Shown here: piece by piece, positions 1 through 6,205 of the stretch
How positions within the stretch are numbered: position 1 is the stretch's first letter
Layout: the number at the start of each line of letters is the position of its first letter
Origin: an uncultured Nitrososphaera sp.
GTDB taxonomy: Archaea; Thermoproteota; Nitrososphaeria; Nitrososphaerales; Nitrososphaeraceae
Direction of reading: 5' to 3'
DNA: 15,021 nt
Assembly: GCF_946478925.1 (NCBI RefSeq)
Contig: NZ_CAMLDP010000045.1
Span: 1-15,021 of the forward strand
Program-made: the position numbers and the translations under genes
Notes under the pieces: model-generated
Databases searched by the model: none
What the model was told of the DNA's origin: nothing
What the model saw: the letters and a program-made list of their open reading frames with translations, nothing else

Positions 1-903
1 CGGGTGCTCCACCTGCAAGCGGGAGTTTATCTCGATAAAGTAAAAGTTGCCTTCCGGGTCGCGCAAAAACTCTGCCGTTCCTGCGTTCAGATAGTCGACT
101 GCGGCTGCTGCCCTTACCGCTATCTCGCCTATCCTTTCCCTGGTCTTTTGGTCGACTACGGGCGACGGCGACATCTCGATGAGTTTCTGGTGCCTGCGCT
201 GTATGGAGCACTCGCGCTCAAACAGGTGCCTTCCGTTGCCGTGCGAGTCGCGGATTAACTGAAATTCGATGTGCCTAATCCTCTGCAGGTATTTCTCTAC
301 AAACAGCGCGGACTTGCCAAACGCGGCCTTGGACTCGGCAGACGCCATCTCGAATTCCTGGCGCAGCTGCTTTTCGTCTTTGCAGAGCCTGATGCCCCTG
401 CCTCCGCCTCCAAATGCCGACTTTAGCATGACCGGGTAGCCTGCCTCGTGCGCAATGTTTGCGGCCTTTTCAACGTCGTCTACCGTGCCGTCGCTTCCCG
501 GAACGGTGGGGACTTTGGCCTTTTTCATGACGATCTTGCACTTTATCTTGTCGCCCGTAACGTCCATCGCCTTTGCGGTCGGGCCGATGAATATGATTCC
601 GTTCTTATCACACATCTCGGGGAAGTTCTCGTTCTCTGACAGGAATCCATAGCCGGGGTGGATTGCGTCGGCACCTGCCTGTTTTGCAGTCTCTACGATC
701 TTGGCCATGTTCAGGTAGCTCTGCGCCGGCGGGGCCGGGCCGATGTGGTACGCCTCGTCCGCCCTTTTTACGTGGACGGCGCGCGTGTCTTCGTCAGAGT
801 ATATCGCTATCGACCTTATGCCGAGTTCCTTGCACGCCCGAATTACGCGGAGCGCTATCTCGCCTCTGTTTGCGATCAGGATGCTCGTGATTTTCTTGGA
901 CAT
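1..903 (-). CDS. accC: Acetyl/propionyl-CoA carboxylase, biotin carboxylase subunit (3' end outside window)
   Basis: Reading the minus strand from the ATG at 903 gives 301 residues open to the window edge. It starts MSKKITSILIANRGEIALRV, the classic biotin carboxylase N-terminus. The ATP-grasp glycine loop GGGGRG is at residues 165-170, and the carboxylation-site signature around EINSRLQVEHP at 291-301 carries Glu, Asn and Arg equivalent to the E. coli AccC catalytic residues. The family is about 450-510 residues, so roughly the last third is missing. The enzyme carboxylates biotin on a carrier protein with ATP and bicarbonate; in ammonia-oxidising archaea it works with the carboxyltransferase on acetyl-CoA and propionyl-CoA in the 3HP/4HB cycle. 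It lies 18 bp after the carboxyltransferase stop on the same strand, and that gap holds a GGTGA Shine-Dalgarno-like motif, so the two are very likely one transcript. A biotin carrier protein gene may follow outside the window (inference). Confidence 0.96.
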   Translation of the reverse strand, partial: MSKKITSILIANRGEIALRVIRACKELGIRSIAIYSDEDTRAVHVKRADEAYHIGPAPPAQSYLNMAKIVETAKQAGADAIHPGYGFLSENENFPEMCDKNGIIFIGPTAKAMDVTGDKIKCKIVMKKAKVPTVPGSDGTVDDVEKAANIAHEAGYPVMLKSAFGGGGRGIRLCKDEKQLRQEFEMASAESKAAFGKSALFVEKYLQRIRHIEFQLIRDSHGNGRHLFERECSIQRRHQKLIEMSPSPVVDQKTRERIGEIAVRAAAAVDYLNAGTAEFLRDPEGNFYFIEINSRLQVEHP

Positions 904-921
904 TTTTTTGTCTCTCACCTA

Positions 922-2463
922 CTATAGGTTAATGTTCCCGTGCTTTTTCCACGGTCTTGCTTCCTTTTTGTTGGCAAGTGCTTCCAGCGCGCGGATTATC
1001 ATCGGCCTGGTCTCCATCGGGTCAATAACGACGTCGATGATGCCCCTTTCTGCTGCGAGATAGGGGTTTGCAAACTTGTCGCGATAGTCCTTGGCAAGCT
1101 TTTTCTTCATCGCCGGCGCGTCTGGCGTGTTTTTCAGCTCTTTTCTGTGGATGATTGTAACCGCGGCTTCCGGGCCGAGCACTGCTATCTCGGCGTTAGG
1201 CCACGCATAGTTGATGTCTGCGCGCAGGTTCTTGCTCCCCATTGCGATGTAGGCGCCTCCATATGCCTTGCCTACGATGCAGGTTATCTTTGGTACCGTC
1301 GCCTCGCAGTATGCGTACAAAAGCTTGCTTCCATGCCTAATGATGCCGTTGTGTTCCTGGTCCGTGCCTGGGAGGTACCCAGGCGTGTCTACTAGTGTAA
1401 CAATGGGGATATTGAACGAGTCGCAGAACCTGATGAACCTGGCCGCCTTGTTGGAAGAGTTGATGTCGAGCGCGCCTGCCAGGTACATCGGCTGGTTTGC
1501 GACGATGCCGACGGTCCTTCCGCCCATCCTTGCAAATCCTACTAGGACGTTGTCCGCAAACAGCTCGTGGACCTCGAAAAAGTCGCCGTTGTCGACTACC
1601 GACTTGATTATCTCCTTCATGTCGTACTGCTGGTAGGGGTTCTCCGGCAGGATGCTTATCAGGTTCGGGTCCACCCTGTTAGGGTCGTCGCTGGACTCTA
1701 CTGCCGGCGGCTCTTCAGCATTGTTCTGCGGTATAAACGACAATAGTCTCTTTATCCTGTCAAAGCAGTCATACTCGTTCTTGGCCACAAAGTGCGCAAC
1801 GCCGGACTTGCTTCCGTGGGCGCGTGCTCCTCCAAGCTCCTCAAACGACACATCCTGACTCAGGACCTCCTTTACCACCTCTGGCCCCGTCACGAACATT
1901 TGGCCGATGTTCTCGACCATAACTACAAAGTCGGTCATTGCCGGCGAATACACCGCGCCGCCTGCGCACGGGCCGATGCTCGCAGTTATCTGCGGAATCA
2001 CGCCCGAAGCCATCGTGTTTCTAAAGAATATGTCGCCATAGCCGTCGAGGCTGTTGACGCCCTCTTGGATTCTTGCGCCACCAGAGTCTATGATGCCGAC
2101 AATCGGGCATCCGACCTTCATGGCGTGGTCCATCACCTTGGTTATCTTTTTGCTCGTCATTTCGCCAAGCGATCCGCCAAGCACCGTGAAATCGTAAGCG
2201 AAAACGAATATCTGCCTCCCGCCGACCGTGCCAAAGCCGGTCACCGCGCCGTCGCCGTAGAATTTCTGGACGGTCGGATCGTCGCCCCTGTGGGTGACGT
2301 ACTTGTCAATCTCGACGAAACTTCCCTCGTCGAGCAGCAGTGCTATCCTCTCGCGTGCAGTAAGCTTGCCCTTTGAATGCTGGGCTTCGATGCGCTCGTC
2401 GCCACCGCCGTTCTCGGCGGACTTTTTCAATGCAGCCAGCCGCTTTACTTTTTCTTCATGCAT
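922..2463 (-). CDS. pccB: Acetyl/propionyl-CoA carboxylase, carboxyltransferase (beta) subunit
   Basis: A 513-residue protein, the usual length for PccB/AccD5-type carboxyltransferases, built of two crotonase-like halves. The N-terminal half has GGARIQEGVNSLDGYG (about 128-143) and GPCAGGAVYSP (164-174). The C-terminal half has VDTPGYLPGTDQEHNG (358-373) and KAYGGAYIAMGSK (399-411), the two oxyanion-hole regions for the acyl-CoA and carboxybiotin. It transfers CO2 from carboxybiotin to acetyl-CoA (malonyl-CoA) and propionyl-CoA (methylmalonyl-CoA), the two carboxylations of the 3HP/4HB carbon-fixation cycle; archaea generally lack fatty-acid synthesis, so this is the expected role. Ile406 directly after GGAY sits where actinobacterial enzymes tune acyl-chain preference. 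It is the first gene of the pair with the biotin carboxylase. The ATG at 2463 sits about 33 nt from a TATA element, so the leader is very short. Confidence 0.96.
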   Translation of the reverse strand: MHEEKVKRLAALKKSAENGGGDERIEAQHSKGKLTARERIALLLDEGSFVEIDKYVTHRGDDPTVQKFYGDGAVTGFGTVGGRQIFVFAYDFTVLGGSLGEMTSKKITKVMDHAMKVGCPIVGIIDSGGARIQEGVNSLDGYGDIFFRNTMASGVIPQITASIGPCAGGAVYSPAMTDFVVMVENIGQMFVTGPEVVKEVLSQDVSFEELGGARAHGSKSGVAHFVAKNEYDCFDRIKRLLSFIPQNNAEEPPAVESSDDPNRVDPNLISILPENPYQQYDMKEIIKSVVDNGDFFEVHELFADNVLVGFARMGGRTVGIVANQPMYLAGALDINSSNKAARFIRFCDSFNIPIVTLVDTPGYLPGTDQEHNGIIRHGSKLLYAYCEATVPKITCIVGKAYGGAYIAMGSKNLRADINYAWPNAEIAVLGPEAAVTIIHRKELKNTPDAPAMKKKLAKDYRDKFANPYLAAERGIIDVVIDPMETRPMIIRALEALANKKEARPWKKHGNINL

Positions 2464-2491
2464 GGGAGTATAGTTAATGCCAACTGGTCGC

Positions 2492-2500
2492 TATATAAAT
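2492..2500 (-). promoter_or_regulatory. TATA box of the carboxylase operon
   Basis: On the minus strand these bases read ATTTATATA, a strong archaeal TATA match centred about 33 nt before the pccB ATG. Transcription starting some 25-27 nt downstream would leave only about six untranslated bases. The 234-bp space up to 2697 otherwise holds only the MDR gene's own promoter; I see no ORF or RNA gene in it. Confidence 0.6.
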
Positions 2501-2654
2501 TCATTATTTCCGTTGCAGGCGGTAATATCTGATTTGGACGATAGAATAACAACAATTGTGTAGCATTCCAGTTTTATCTTGAAAAACGCCGGTGGCCTGC
2601 TGCTGGCGCCGAACCACCCGATTGCTTGGCACTCTTGCTGTTGTCATTTGAATG

Positions 2655-2663
2655 AATATATGG
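2655..2663 (+). promoter_or_regulatory. Putative TATA box of the MDR dehydrogenase gene
   Basis: AATATATGG lies about 39 nt before the ATG at 2698, predicting a leader of roughly 10-14 nt. No Shine-Dalgarno motif is evident in front of the ATG. It faces away from the carboxylase promoter about 160 bp to the left, so the two promoters are separate. Confidence 0.45.
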
Positions 2664-2697
2664 CCATCTGTGATGTTGAAGATGCTAGAGTCAGCAC

Positions 2698-3750
2698 ATG
2701 AAAGCGGCCGTGTACAGGGAACACAGCAGAGATCCTAGGCAGGTAGTAAAAATTGAGGACATTGATACACCAAGGCCAAAAGCCAATGAAGTTTTGATTA
2801 AAGTCGAGGCCGCATCGTACAACTACGACGACCTGTGGGGCATCTGGGGCGAGCCTATCAAGATCCCGATGCCGCACATATCCGGCAGCGATGCCGCCGG
2901 AACGGTCGTCGAAGTCGGGGAGGACGTCACGCCAAACATCAAGGTCGGAGACAGGGTGGTCGCACACCCGAACCTGACTTGCAGGGTATGCCACGAATGC
3001 ACGTCCGGGAGGGAGTATGATTGCAGAGACAGGAAGGTATGGGGTTTTCAGACGGGTCCTCTGTGGGGCGCCTATGCGCAATACACGCATTTGCCGGAAG
3101 TAAACGTAGTCAAGCTTCCTGACAACGTGTCGTTCACCGACGCGGCAGCGATTTCTCTGGTAGGCATGACTGCCTGGCACATGCTCGTCACGCGAGCCAA
3201 CATAAGGCCCGGCCAGACCGTCCTGATAATGGGCGGGGGAAGCGGCATGGGGATAGCCGGCATACAGATTGCCAAGTTGTTCAACTGCGATGTCATCGCC
3301 ACCGCAGGCAACAGGGACAAGATGGACAAGTGCCTGCAGCTTGGCGCAGACCGCGTAGTCAATCACCGAGAAGCCGACTGGTACAAGAAGGTCCGCGACA
3401 TGACAAACAGGCAGGGCGTGGACGTGATTTACGAGCACATCGGCAAGACCGCGTTTCCGCAGGAAGTGGGGCTGTTAAAGATGGGAGGCACGCTCGTGTC
3501 TACGGGCGCCACCACGGGCTACGACTCGGCAATCGACCTGAGGTACCTCTTTTTCCGGGGAATCAACCTGCTGGGTGCAACGCAGGGAACCAAAGCAGGA
3601 TTGGAGGAAGTGATACGGTGGGTAAGCAAGGGCAAGATAAAGCCGGTCATCGACACAATCCTTCCATTTGGCAGCATGGTCGAAGGCCACGTCAAGATGG
3701 CAGAGGCGCAGCTGTTCGGCAAGATAGTGACGACTCCGCAGAGACTCTAG
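2698..3750 (+). CDS. Zinc-binding MDR-superfamily dehydrogenase/reductase
   Basis: A 350-residue medium-chain dehydrogenase/reductase. The N-terminal GroES-like domain includes the structural-zinc lobe with Cys95, Cys98, Cys101 and Cys109. The Rossmann domain carries GGGSGMG at 179-185 for NAD(P)H. Classical alcohol dehydrogenases have a catalytic Cys near residue 40 and a GHE motif near 65; here these regions read SYNYDDLW (40-47) and SGSDAAG (62-68), so the usual catalytic zinc ligands are absent while the structural zinc is kept. That points away from simple alcohol oxidation and towards quinone-oxidoreductase or enoyl/acryloyl-CoA-reductase-like chemistry, though substrate cannot be read from sequence. 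The gene is divergent from the acetyl/propionyl-CoA carboxylase operon, which makes a role in 3-hydroxypropionate metabolism an attractive but unproven inference. A T-run follows the stop codon. Confidence 0.9.
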   Translation: MKAAVYREHSRDPRQVVKIEDIDTPRPKANEVLIKVEAASYNYDDLWGIWGEPIKIPMPHISGSDAAGTVVEVGEDVTPNIKVGDRVVAHPNLTCRVCHECTSGREYDCRDRKVWGFQTGPLWGAYAQYTHLPEVNVVKLPDNVSFTDAAAISLVGMTAWHMLVTRANIRPGQTVLIMGGGSGMGIAGIQIAKLFNCDVIATAGNRDKMDKCLQLGADRVVNHREADWYKKVRDMTNRQGVDVIYEHIGKTAFPQEVGLLKMGGTLVSTGATTGYDSAIDLRYLFFRGINLLGATQGTKAGLEEVIRWVSKGKIKPVIDTILPFGSMVEGHVKMAEAQLFGKIVTTPQRL

Positions 3751-3760
3751 TTTTTTATTT
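3751..3760 (+). terminator. T-tract terminator after the MDR gene
   Basis: Directly after the TAG stop is TTTTTTATTT. Archaeal RNA polymerase terminates at T-rich tracts in the coding strand without needing a hairpin, and none is visible. The remaining bases to 3960 contain no convincing ORF or RNA gene. Confidence 0.5.
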
Positions 3761-3930
3761 ATGATCCGTTGACAATAATCTGAGGAACATGAGCAGCAGT
3801 CTCTGTTTCGGCTATCCAAAATGCCTTCTTGCATTCTGCAGCATGGGAGTACGCAAGGCGCCATGAAATACACGTCCTAGATGCGTGCTCAAAGGCGCGC
3901 AGAAATGATCAAGTTGAATGGATAATTATG

Positions 3931-3940
3931 TTTTAATATT
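3931..3940 (+). promoter_or_regulatory. TATA box of the small leaderless gene
   Basis: TTTTAATATT is centred about 26 nt before the ATG at 3961. At normal archaeal spacing the first transcribed base is at or next to the A of the ATG, so the mRNA is predicted to be leaderless. No Shine-Dalgarno motif precedes the start; the bases just before it are a T-run. Confidence 0.6.
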
Positions 3941-3960
3941 CTGCTGTATTTTTTTGACAC

Positions 3961-4269
3961 ATGGCATTGTTTGGAGTATTTGCAACACACAGCCCGGAAT
4001 CGTGCCCGCTTAACAACAAGGAGAGCAAGGATACAACGATAATGATCGACGACAAGATCAAGTCGATCACGGAAAAATTCCATGTCCGAAAGATCCACGG
4101 GTTCTACATGTCTGTGCTGGAGCATGAATGGGTGATCATTGTAGAAGCAGACAGCCCGCACGAGATCGAAGCAATGTGCATAGAGGCAGGCATCTCCGCC
4201 TTCAACACCGTGAAAATAGTGCCGCTCAGCAACTTTGACACTGTAGTGAAAAAGATCAAAAGCGGTTAA
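3961..4269 (+). CDS. Small conserved-looking protein of unknown function (ferredoxin-like fold suspected)
   Basis: A 102-residue soluble protein with no signal peptide or membrane segment. It begins MALFGVFATHSPESCPLNNK. The visible pattern is a beta strand (LFGVFAT), a His-Ser-Pro-Glu-Ser-Cys-Pro turn, a helix around 29-39, strands at HGFYMSVLEHEWVIIVEA (46-63), a helix after SPHEIEAMCIEAG, and a final strand TVKIVPL. This beta-alpha-beta arrangement with an edge-strand 'evaluate substrate' look resembles small dimeric alpha/beta-barrel (Dabb) or DUF3303-like proteins, but I do not recognise a specific family. It stands alone, with its own TATA box and its own strong terminator, and is read convergently with the RFC block. 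Cys15 and Cys73 are the only cysteines. Confidence 0.75.
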   Translation: MALFGVFATHSPESCPLNNKESKDTTIMIDDKIKSITEKFHVRKIHGFYMSVLEHEWVIIVEADSPHEIEAMCIEAGISAFNTVKIVPLSNFDTVVKKIKSG

Positions 4270-4278
4270 ATCCCTCCT

Positions 4279-4314
4279 CTCTCCAAAGGAGAGGCTCACC
4301 GTTTACTTTTTTTT
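4279..4314 (+). terminator. Hairpin plus T-tract terminator
   Basis: A perfect 6-bp stem CTCTCC/GGAGAG with an AAA loop (4279-4293), extendable by a wobble pair, begins 10 nt after the stop of the 102-residue gene. It is followed by TTTACTTTTTTTT at 4302-4314. It separates two convergent genes. The T-tract is oriented for the plus strand; for the minus-strand gene it would read as A-rich and should not terminate. Confidence 0.7.
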
Positions 4315-4317
4315 AAC

Positions 4318-4530
4318 TTACTCTCTCAGGCCGGCCCGTCCGCCCTGCGCCCTGCGAAAAACGTTCAGACCCTGATTGTAATTGTCGTACATAACTTCGA
4401 GCGAGTCGATTTCAAGCGTGAGCTGTGCTATCTTGCCAGCGTTCTCCTTTGGTTCCTTTGCAAGCTGCTCAAGGGCTGCCCTCTTTTCCGCCAAAAGCTG
4501 GCCGACGTTCTGCTCGTATTCGCTCGACAT
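4318..4530 (-). CDS. Small coiled-coil protein, last gene of the RFC block
   Basis: A 70-residue charged protein without cysteines, histidines or membrane segments. Residues about 5-55 show heptad-like hydrophobic spacing (Val9, Leu12, Leu13, Leu21, Leu23, Ile34, Leu37, Leu39, Ile41, Leu44), consistent with a two-helix coiled coil with a break at the Pro-Lys-Glu-Asn stretch (27-30), followed by a basic Arg-Arg-Ala-Gln-Gly-Gly-Arg tail. It starts 25 bp after the stop of the zinc-protein gene on the same strand, with AGAGG upstream, so it is probably co-transcribed with it. I do not recognise the family. Bacterial/archaeal-like codon use and position between real genes support it being coding. 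Confidence 0.7.
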   Translation of the reverse strand: MSSEYEQNVGQLLAEKRAALEQLAKEPKENAGKIAQLTLEIDSLEVMYDNYNQGLNVFRRAQGGRAGLRE

Positions 4531-4555
4531 CTTATGTTATATGCCTCTGGCGCCT

Positions 4556-4918
4556 TTACATTTTAACTTTTCCGGCTATTTTCGCCAGAAAAGCCTGCTG
4601 GTAGCTGCCGTAGGCGTCCGGCCCGGACAGGCAGGACTCGCATATGCACGCCTGCGACACCATCGCGCGGTTGCAGTCGGCCTCCAGGCTGCATGAATTA
4701 CAGCCGGCGTTCTTACCGCACACAAAGCATTTCAGCTCCATAGTCTCTTGTGCTTGCGGCTCCTCTTCTTGCTGCGTTTCGCATTTCACGTGCTTGATAG
4801 CTTTTGAAGCCCTTGACCATAGCGCGTACTCGCCCTGCGGGATCTCTTTTCCACAGACCGCACACTTGCCCTTGTATTTTACGAGCAGTTTTATCCAGAA
4901 CTCCTTTTCTCCGCTCAT
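4556..4918 (-). CDS. Two-module zinc-binding protein translationally coupled to RFC large subunit
   Basis: A 120-residue protein with two cysteine modules. The first has Cys19-x2-Cys22 and His43-x2-Cys46 around GKEIPQGEYALWS; this C2HC layout with a GxxIxxGE turn is seen in many small archaeal and actinobacterial zinc proteins and resembles a short PARP-type finger. The second is denser: Cys64, Cys67, Cys73, Cys76, Cys82, Cys91, Cys93 and Cys96, enough for two zinc ions or an Fe-S cluster. A Glu/Gln-rich linker (48-59) joins them. The ATG overlaps the TGA of rfcL as ATGA, a translational-coupling arrangement, so the two proteins are made together. A nucleic-acid-binding or clamp-loader accessory role is inference from context; the family is not one I can name. 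Confidence 0.82.
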   Translation of the reverse strand: MSGEKEFWIKLLVKYKGKCAVCGKEIPQGEYALWSRASKAIKHVKCETQQEEEPQAQETMELKCFVCGKNAGCNSCSLEADCNRAMVSQACICESCLSGPDAYGSYQQAFLAKIAGKVKM

Positions 4919-6198
4919 TTCTTTCTGGCTCCCTTTGCACGTTCTATCTCTTTTTCGAGCGACTCGCCTATCGACTCATCGCCAAAGCTCGTGACTGCAA
5001 ATTCAGAGACGTCCACCTTTTCGTCAATGATTGCGCGAACCAGATACGGAAGCACGACGGAACTTGCGGTGCTCCTTGACACGTTTGTCGCCGGCCCTAT
5101 TGCGGATGCGATTTTCCTTATAGTCTGCGACCGTGCAAATATCGGGCCCATCACCGGCCACGGCATCGCGTATTGATTGTATTTGATGTCCTTGCCCCTG
5201 GATTTTTCGTACAGGCCGCCGGCGAGCATGTCCCGCACGTAGCGCAAGAGGCTCCACTGCCTGTTCCTGCTGACCCTGCCCACCACCACGTCTGCCCTTG
5301 AAAGGACGTCGAGCAGTTCGGAAAGCGACTCTTTGTCTACGTGCGAGGAGACTATGGACGAAAACAGCGCGGCCACCATGTCCTTGCGCCTTGTCTCTGG
5401 CGACATACCCTCGTACCGAGGGTCGGGAAACGAGGCGTCAGCCCTTGCGAGGGCCTGTCCTGCAGTCGTCCTGTCCTTGGCTGCAAAATAGCCGTTTATC
5501 GCGTCTGCAATGTCTATCTCTGTGACATCGCTGTTTGACACTGTTGCATATCCGGCTGCCCTTGACTGGGCGCTGTTGAGGAGCGACCTGATGTCGCCTC
5601 CGCTGTTGACGACGATGGACACCCTGTCGCCGGGGCCAAGCTTGGCCTTTTCCTTTGCAAGCACGTGGTCGAGAAACATGAGTAGAAGCCTCGGCGGTAC
5701 GGGGGCAAACTCGACTGTCTTGCAGCCCTTGGCAAGCTCTTTGATCTTGGCCGACTTTTCGTTTGCGGCCATTATCACCGGGACGGTGGGCTCTTTGATG
5801 AGGTCAACGAGCGCGTCCAGCCCGCCCGAGTCCTCTCTGCCCGAGATGCCGTCCACCTCGTCGAGGAACAACAGTATCCTGCGGCCAAAAAGCCCTGTGT
5901 TGGCGAACACCGGCTTTATCCTCGCCTCGATGCTGTCGCGGTTTCTCACGTCGCTTGCATTCATCTCCACGAGGTCATAGTCGAACTGGCGCGCAAGGGC
6001 GTGAACGATTGTCGTCTTGCCGACGCCCGGCGGGCCGACAAGGAGCAGGGGCTTTGTCCCGTTGACCCAGCCTGACAGCCACTTTACCACCGCCAGCCTT
6101 GCGTCCTCGTTTCCGACCATCTGCTCCACCCTCTGGGGCCTGTGCACTTCAGACCACATGAGAGAAGAGGACGATGGTGGCGGTGATGATGGTGGCAT
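4915..6198 (-). CDS. rfcL: Replication factor C large subunit (clamp loader)
   Basis: A 427-residue AAA+ ATPase matching archaeal RFC-L. Walker A GPPGVGKT is at 55-62, Walker B LLFLDEVDG at 109-117, and the sensor-1 region ends in MAANEKSAK with Asn146; a lid domain and C-terminal collar helices follow. With the small subunit it opens the PCNA ring and loads it at primer-template junctions using ATP. The archaeal start is usually near a WxxKxRP-like motif, here MWSEVHRP at residue 14 (ATG at 6159). The upstream ATG at 6198 adds a Pro/Ser-rich leader but has a GGTGA motif before it and lies 7 bp after the previous stop, so I keep it; 6159 is the alternative. No C-terminal PIP box (QxxhxxFF-like) is visible: the protein ends in a basic EIERAKGARKK tail. 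Confidence 0.95.
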   Translation of the reverse strand: MPPSSPPPSSSSLMWSEVHRPQRVEQMVGNEDARLAVVKWLSGWVNGTKPLLLVGPPGVGKTTIVHALARQFDYDLVEMNASDVRNRDSIEARIKPVFANTGLFGRRILLFLDEVDGISGREDSGGLDALVDLIKEPTVPVIMAANEKSAKIKELAKGCKTVEFAPVPPRLLLMFLDHVLAKEKAKLGPGDRVSIVVNSGGDIRSLLNSAQSRAAGYATVSNSDVTEIDIADAINGYFAAKDRTTAGQALARADASFPDPRYEGMSPETRRKDMVAALFSSIVSSHVDKESLSELLDVLSRADVVVGRVSRNRQWSLLRYVRDMLAGGLYEKSRGKDIKYNQYAMPWPVMGPIFARSQTIRKIASAIGPATNVSRSTASSVVLPYLVRAIIDEKVDVSEFAVTSFGDESIGESLEKEIERAKGARKK

Positions 6199-6205
6199 CT
6201 TTTGC

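Noticed and set aside
2585..2627. GC-rich partial inverted repeats (CGCCGG...GGCGCC) in the gap between pccB and the MDR gene.
   Set aside because: Only short, interrupted pairing and no T-tract on either side; not a convincing terminator, riboswitch or operator.
2644..3438. A 264-codon open frame on the minus strand opposite the MDR gene.
   Set aside because: It is a shadow of the MDR reading frame; its translation has no domain signature and odd composition, while the plus-strand protein has clear MDR motifs.
3761..3810. C/D-box-like words (ATGATCC, CTGA, ATGAGC) suggesting a methylation-guide sRNA.
   Set aside because: The C-box is imperfect, no proper C'/D' pair or terminal stem is present, and spacing does not fit archaeal box C/D sRNAs.
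6157..6198. Pro/Ser-rich first 13 residues of RFC-L as a possible mis-called start.
   Set aside because: The shorter start at 6159 matches archaeal homologues, but it lacks a ribosome site whereas 6198 has GGTGA upstream; I kept 6198 and recorded 6159 as the alternative.
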